Assembly (NCBI RefSeq): GCF_011369485.1
Contig: NZ_VXCA01000004.1
Location: forward strand, 62,001 to 126,000
DNA from: Pseudomonas atagonensis
Lineage (GTDB): Bacteria > Pseudomonadota > Gammaproteobacteria > Pseudomonadales > Pseudomonadaceae
Length of the DNA: 64,000 nucleotides
Direction: 5' to 3'
Shown: positions 61,066 to 64,000 of the stretch, one piece after another
Layout of the letters: each line of letters begins with the position of its first letter
How positions within the stretch are numbered: position 1 is the stretch's first letter
Program-made: the position numbers and the translations under genes
Notes under the pieces: model-generated
The model's input: the letters and a program-made list of their open reading frames with translations, nothing else
What the model was told of the DNA's origin: nothing
Database searches by the model: none

Positions 61066-62001
61066 TCAACCCTGAGTTTCCTGCTCCAGCTCAGCCTCTG
61101 TTTCGGCACTCTTACCCTTGGTCTTCAGCTCGCTGACAATCACCGCCGCCACAATCAAACCGGCGCCCACCAGCGCAATAGCTGGCAACCGCTCGCCGGC
61201 AATTCGCCCGACAATCCCGGCCCACACCGGCTCACCGGCATAGATCAACGTCGCCCGGGTCGGCGAAACGCTCTTCTGCGCCCAATTCATCGCGACCTGA
61301 ATCGCCGCACTGGCTGCGCCCAGACCGAGCGCGGTCACCAGCAATGTCCAGGAAAAATCCGGAATCAATTCACCGGTCGGCACCACCAGCAGAAAAGACA
61401 ACACCGAGGTCACCGCCAGTTGCACCACGGTCACCCGGCGCACATCGACCTGACCGGCGTAGGTGCTGATCAGAATGATTTCGGCGGCTATCGCAATGGC
61501 GCTGATCAATGTGGCGATCTCGCCGGGACTGAAATTCAACGAAGCCCCTGACGGCCCCGACAACAGCATCAACCCGGTAAACGCCAGCATGATGCCAATG
61601 CTCGGCATCAGCCCCGGCCGCCGCCCCAGCACCAGCCATTGCAGCAAGGGCACGAAAGGCACGTAGAGCGCGGTGATGAACGCCGACTGGCTGCTCGGAA
61701 TGCTTTGCAAACCGACCGTCTGCAAGCCGTAACCGAGCATGATCGCCACACCGATAAAGGCACCCGCCTTGAATTCGAACACGGTCAATTCACGCAGATG
61801 CCGCCAGGAAAACAGCGCAACAATGCTCGCTGCTGCGGCAAAGCGCAGACCGACGAAGAACATCGGGCCGCTCACGGTCATCGCGTGTTGCACCAGCAGG
61901 AACGTGCCGCCCCAAACCATGGTAATCAGCACCAGCACGCACTCGGCCTTGCTGAAGCGGTTGAAGCGAAGCGGTGTTTGGGGGCTGTTCACGGACGTCA
62001 T
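61066..62001 (-). CDS. EamA/DMT-family transporter
   Basis: The 311-residue protein starts at MTSVNSPQTPL (ATG 62001). Ten hydrophobic helices in two EamA halves, with LVLITMVWGGTFLLVQHAM, ALYVPFVPLLQW, MLAFTGLMLLSGP and LIYAGEPVWAGIVG. It is an exporter of metabolites of unknown nature. It is divergent from an XRE-cupin regulator and shares with it a short promoter region carrying palindromes. Confidence 0.88.
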   Translation of the reverse strand: MTSVNSPQTPLRFNRFSKAECVLVLITMVWGGTFLLVQHAMTVSGPMFFVGLRFAAAASIVALFSWRHLRELTVFEFKAGAFIGVAIMLGYGLQTVGLQSIPSSQSAFITALYVPFVPLLQWLVLGRRPGLMPSIGIMLAFTGLMLLSGPSGASLNFSPGEIATLISAIAIAAEIILISTYAGQVDVRRVTVVQLAVTSVLSFLLVVPTGELIPDFSWTLLVTALGLGAASAAIQVAMNWAQKSVSPTRATLIYAGEPVWAGIVGRIAGERLPAIALVGAGLIVAAVIVSELKTKGKSAETEAELEQETQG

Positions 62002-62007
62002 GACCTT

Positions 62008-62092
62008 GCGCACTATAAAAGACAGGACGCACAATGCGCCCAACGTTGCGCAGTATACTGCCCAACCTCAGCGAGTGAGCAATATAGTGCAC
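62008..62092. promoter_or_regulatory. Operator cluster between the EamA and XRE genes
   Basis: A 12-bp perfect palindrome GCAGTATACTGC (62050-62061; the outer TTG/CAA arms extend it to 20 bp with one mismatched pair) lies between two inverted half-sites GCACTATA (about 62011-62018) and TATAGTGC (62083-62090). The outer sites are equidistant on both sides, an arrangement fit for a dimeric repressor. The EamA start is at 62001 and the XRE start at 62087. Confidence 0.6.
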
Positions 62093-62650
62093 AAAGATTC
62101 AACGCAACGGGCTTCGGTCCTGCAACACGTCAGCCAGAATGTCCGGCGGCTGCGCCATGCCGCCGACATGAGCCAGACCGCGCTGGCAGAAAAGTCTGGC
62201 GTGAGCCGGCGCATGCTGGTGGCCATCGAGGCGGGCGAAAAGAATGTCAGCCTCACCACCCTGGACCGCGTTGCCGAAGCACTCGACGTGGCGTTCAGCG
62301 ATCTGATCCAGGCGCCGGATGCCCGCGATCCAAGCCGAATCAATGAAGTGGCATGGGCCGGCGTGATCCCCGGCAGCAAAGCGGTGCTGCTGTCCAAAGC
62401 CACCGCCACTCGCGAAGTCGAGCAGTGGGAATGGTGCCTGCAACCGGGCGAAGTCTACCCGTCGCAACCGGATGCCGACGGCTGGAGCGAGCAGATCTAT
62501 GTCTTCGAAGGCTGTCTGACGTTGATGCTCGGTGATCAGCCGCAGCATATCGGCACCGGTGAGTTCTACATGTTCGCCAGCAATCAGCCGCATGCCTATC
62601 GCAATGACGGGGATGTGGCGGCGCGCTTTGTTCGTAACGTGGTGATTTGA
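62087..62650 (+). CDS. XRE-family regulator with C-terminal cupin
   Basis: The 187-residue product starts at GTG 62087, since upstream codons overlap the operators. It has an HTH (NVRRLRHAADMSQTALAEKS, SRRMLVAIEAGEKNVSLTTL) and a cupin (PGEVYPSQPDADGWSEQIYVFEG, GDQPQHIGTGEFYMF). Such HTH-cupin regulators sense small ligands. It overlaps no gene and is followed at once by a flavoprotein gene. Confidence 0.85.
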   Translation: MHKDSTQRASVLQHVSQNVRRLRHAADMSQTALAEKSGVSRRMLVAIEAGEKNVSLTTLDRVAEALDVAFSDLIQAPDARDPSRINEVAWAGVIPGSKAVLLSKATATREVEQWEWCLQPGEVYPSQPDADGWSEQIYVFEGCLTLMLGDQPQHIGTGEFYMFASNQPHAYRNDGDVAARFVRNVVI

Positions 62651-64000
62651 ATGAATCCGAACGCAGACATCCTGGTCATCGGCGGCGGCCTCAGCGGCAC
62701 CCTGCTGGCGGTGCAATTGCTGCGCCTGCCGGGGCGAAAGAAGATTGTGATCGTCGAGCCGCGTGTCGAACTCGGTCGAGGTGAGGCCTACAGCGCGATT
62801 GAGCTGGGCCACACGCTCAACGGCAACGCGGCGCGAATGAGCGTTGATCCGGATAACCCTGATGATTTGACGCAATGGCTGACCGCGCACATCGCTGGCG
62901 GTGGCTGGCCCGAATCAGCCGAGCAGGAGGTGCCGGTCAGTGAGCTTTTTCCGCCACGTGGATTGTTCGGTGTGTACGTACAGCAACGTCTCGCCGAGGC
63001 GCGGAGCGTTGGTGCGCAATACGGTTCGACCGTTGAGCACGTCTGTGCCGAGGTCGTTGATGTGCAGACCACTGCTGACGCGGTGCAGCTGACCTTGGGT
63101 GAAGGCCGGGAATTGCACGGCGGCCACGCGGTGATCGCCACCGGCATGTTTGCTGCCGCGCGGACGGCGCAGAAAAAATCCTCCGGACTCAACGCCGCGG
63201 CCCTCGATCCCTGGGATGTTGCGGCTATGCGCCAACTCGATCCGCAGGCGACCGTGCTGATCATCGGTTCCGGTCTGACCATGGTCGATGCCGTGGTGTC
63301 ACTCGAACAGGCCGGCCATCGTGGGCCGATCGAGGTATTTTCCCGGCACGGCTTGCTCCCGCATGTGCGCCGTCAGCCGCCGGCCTGGGAGGATTTTCTG
63401 GGCAACGATCAAAGCATTCGCACGCCGCGACAATTGCTGCGCGAATTACGTCGGCACTGTCGGGATGCCATCGCGCAGGGCATCGATTGGCAGGCGCCGC
63501 TGGACACGGTTCGCGTGCACATCGCCCAGTTGTGGAGTCAGGCGACTGACGTGCAGCGTCGACAATTCGTACGGCATGTGCGGCCGTGGTGGGAAAGTCA
63601 TCACCATCGCTCACCGCCGCTGAGTGCGAGGTTGGTCGAGCGGTTACACAGAGAGGGTCGATTGCGGATTCAGGCTGCGTCGTTCAAGGGGCTTGAGCCG
63701 AACGCGGAGGACGGGGTGAGTATTCGACTTCGCCGTCGCGGTGAGTCTGAAACCTGTGTGGTTCACGGTGCGGCGCTGATCAATTCCAGCGGGATCGAAT
63801 ACGACTGGCGACGGGTTGCAAAACCATTACCGCAGCAATTGCTGGCCCGAGGCCTGGTGCAACCGGGACCTCTGGCATTGGGCATTGCGACGACGGCGGA
63901 TGGCGCGGTGCTGGATGCCGAAGGGCGCCCGGCGACTCGATTGTTCGCCATGGGGCCACCGCTGCGCGGGATGTGGTGGGAGAGTACGGCGGTGACGGAT
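62651..64000 (+). CDS. FAD/NAD(P)-binding protein, 3' end beyond the window
   Basis: From the ATG at 62651, directly after the XRE stop, the frame stays open to the window end (450 codons). It has the FAD motif DILVIGGGLSGTLLAVQLL near the N-terminus, HTLNGNAARMSVDPDNPDDL, a second Rossmann motif VLIIGSGLTMVDAVVSLEQAG, and SRHGLLPHVRR. This is the NAD_binding_9 flavoprotein type, resembling amine N-hydroxylases without known substrate. Likely co-transcribed with the regulator. Incomplete at the 3' end. Confidence 0.85.
   Translation, partial: MNPNADILVIGGGLSGTLLAVQLLRLPGRKKIVIVEPRVELGRGEAYSAIELGHTLNGNAARMSVDPDNPDDLTQWLTAHIAGGGWPESAEQEVPVSELFPPRGLFGVYVQQRLAEARSVGAQYGSTVEHVCAEVVDVQTTADAVQLTLGEGRELHGGHAVIATGMFAAARTAQKKSSGLNAAALDPWDVAAMRQLDPQATVLIIGSGLTMVDAVVSLEQAGHRGPIEVFSRHGLLPHVRRQPPAWEDFLGNDQSIRTPRQLLRELRRHCRDAIAQGIDWQAPLDTVRVHIAQLWSQATDVQRRQFVRHVRPWWESHHHRSPPLSARLVERLHREGRLRIQAASFKGLEPNAEDGVSIRLRRRGESETCVVHGAALINSSGIEYDWRRVAKPLPQQLLARGLVQPGPLALGIATTADGAVLDAEGRPATRLFAMGPPLRGMWWESTAVTD

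Overview
The window is a chromosomal segment of a fluorescent-group Pseudomonas. This is inferred from the high GC content, the dense REP/BIME palindromes built on a GTGGGAGCGGGCTTGCTCGC-type core, a resident REP-associated tyrosine transposase (RAYT), and a typical Pseudomonas gene set: cyanase operon, serralysin, ArsH, DUF2474/DUF2790/DUF2789/DUF2946/DUF6124 proteins, and a Pha-type K+/H+ antiporter with fused subunits. No rRNA, tRNA, CRISPR array, prophage or complete insertion sequence was found.

Layout. 0-1.2 kb: end of a cytochrome bd-type oxidase operon (cydB/cioB plus a DUF2474 small subunit), then a RAYT gene broken by one nonsense codon and flanked by two similar BIMEs. 1.2-10.9 kb: envelope and stress genes (CAP-domain protein, SleB hydrolase, LysR, MFS pump, heavy-metal two-component system with DUF2790, two L,D-transpeptidases, DoxX). 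11-16.4 kb: glutaminase with a ProA-like dehydrogenase, then cynT-cynS and divergent cynR. 16.4-22.4 kb: acetyltransferase, topoisomerase III with a LexA-type palindrome upstream, an orphan RTX serralysin, DUF427 and an unknown protein. 22.4-32.1 kb: MHS transporter, GMC oxidoreductase and LysR; an arsR-arsC-arsH set with no arsenite pump; AraC, LysE, DUF4287, a DapF-like epimerase with one catalytic Cys changed to Ser, and a GNAT enzyme.

32.1-42.9 kb is the accessory part and the most interesting. It opens with a structured leader (crossing long-range pairings and a hairpin that can hide the ribosome binding site) in front of a DUF6124 gene that has an internal stop. A Tle-type (DUF2235) phospholipase effector follows with three DUF2931 immunity-like genes, and the last 22 codons of a second, lost effector copy lie in front of the second of them. 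Next comes a MerR regulator with four detoxification transcription units: a chloroperoxidase-like hydrolase; an exported DJ-1/PfpI protein with an exported acetoacetate-decarboxylase-like protein; a saccharopine-dehydrogenase-like enzyme; and an Old Yellow Enzyme. Each unit has the same MerR-type promoter in front of it (TTGACC, 19-bp spacer, palindrome in the spacer), which defines a compact local regulon. A 26-bp inverted repeat (24/26 identical) brackets this 6-kb block.

42.9-64 kb is mostly core-like: DNA alkylation repair protein, GST, RpiR regulator, zinc-less DksA paralogue, chemotaxis receptor, small conserved proteins, an orphan betaine-type binding protein, a TonB receptor with DUF2946, the phaA-phaG antiporter operon (overlapping genes), and an EamA exporter divergent from an XRE-cupin regulator and a flavoprotein cut by the window end. 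All function statements are from reading translations and motifs; no database search was possible.
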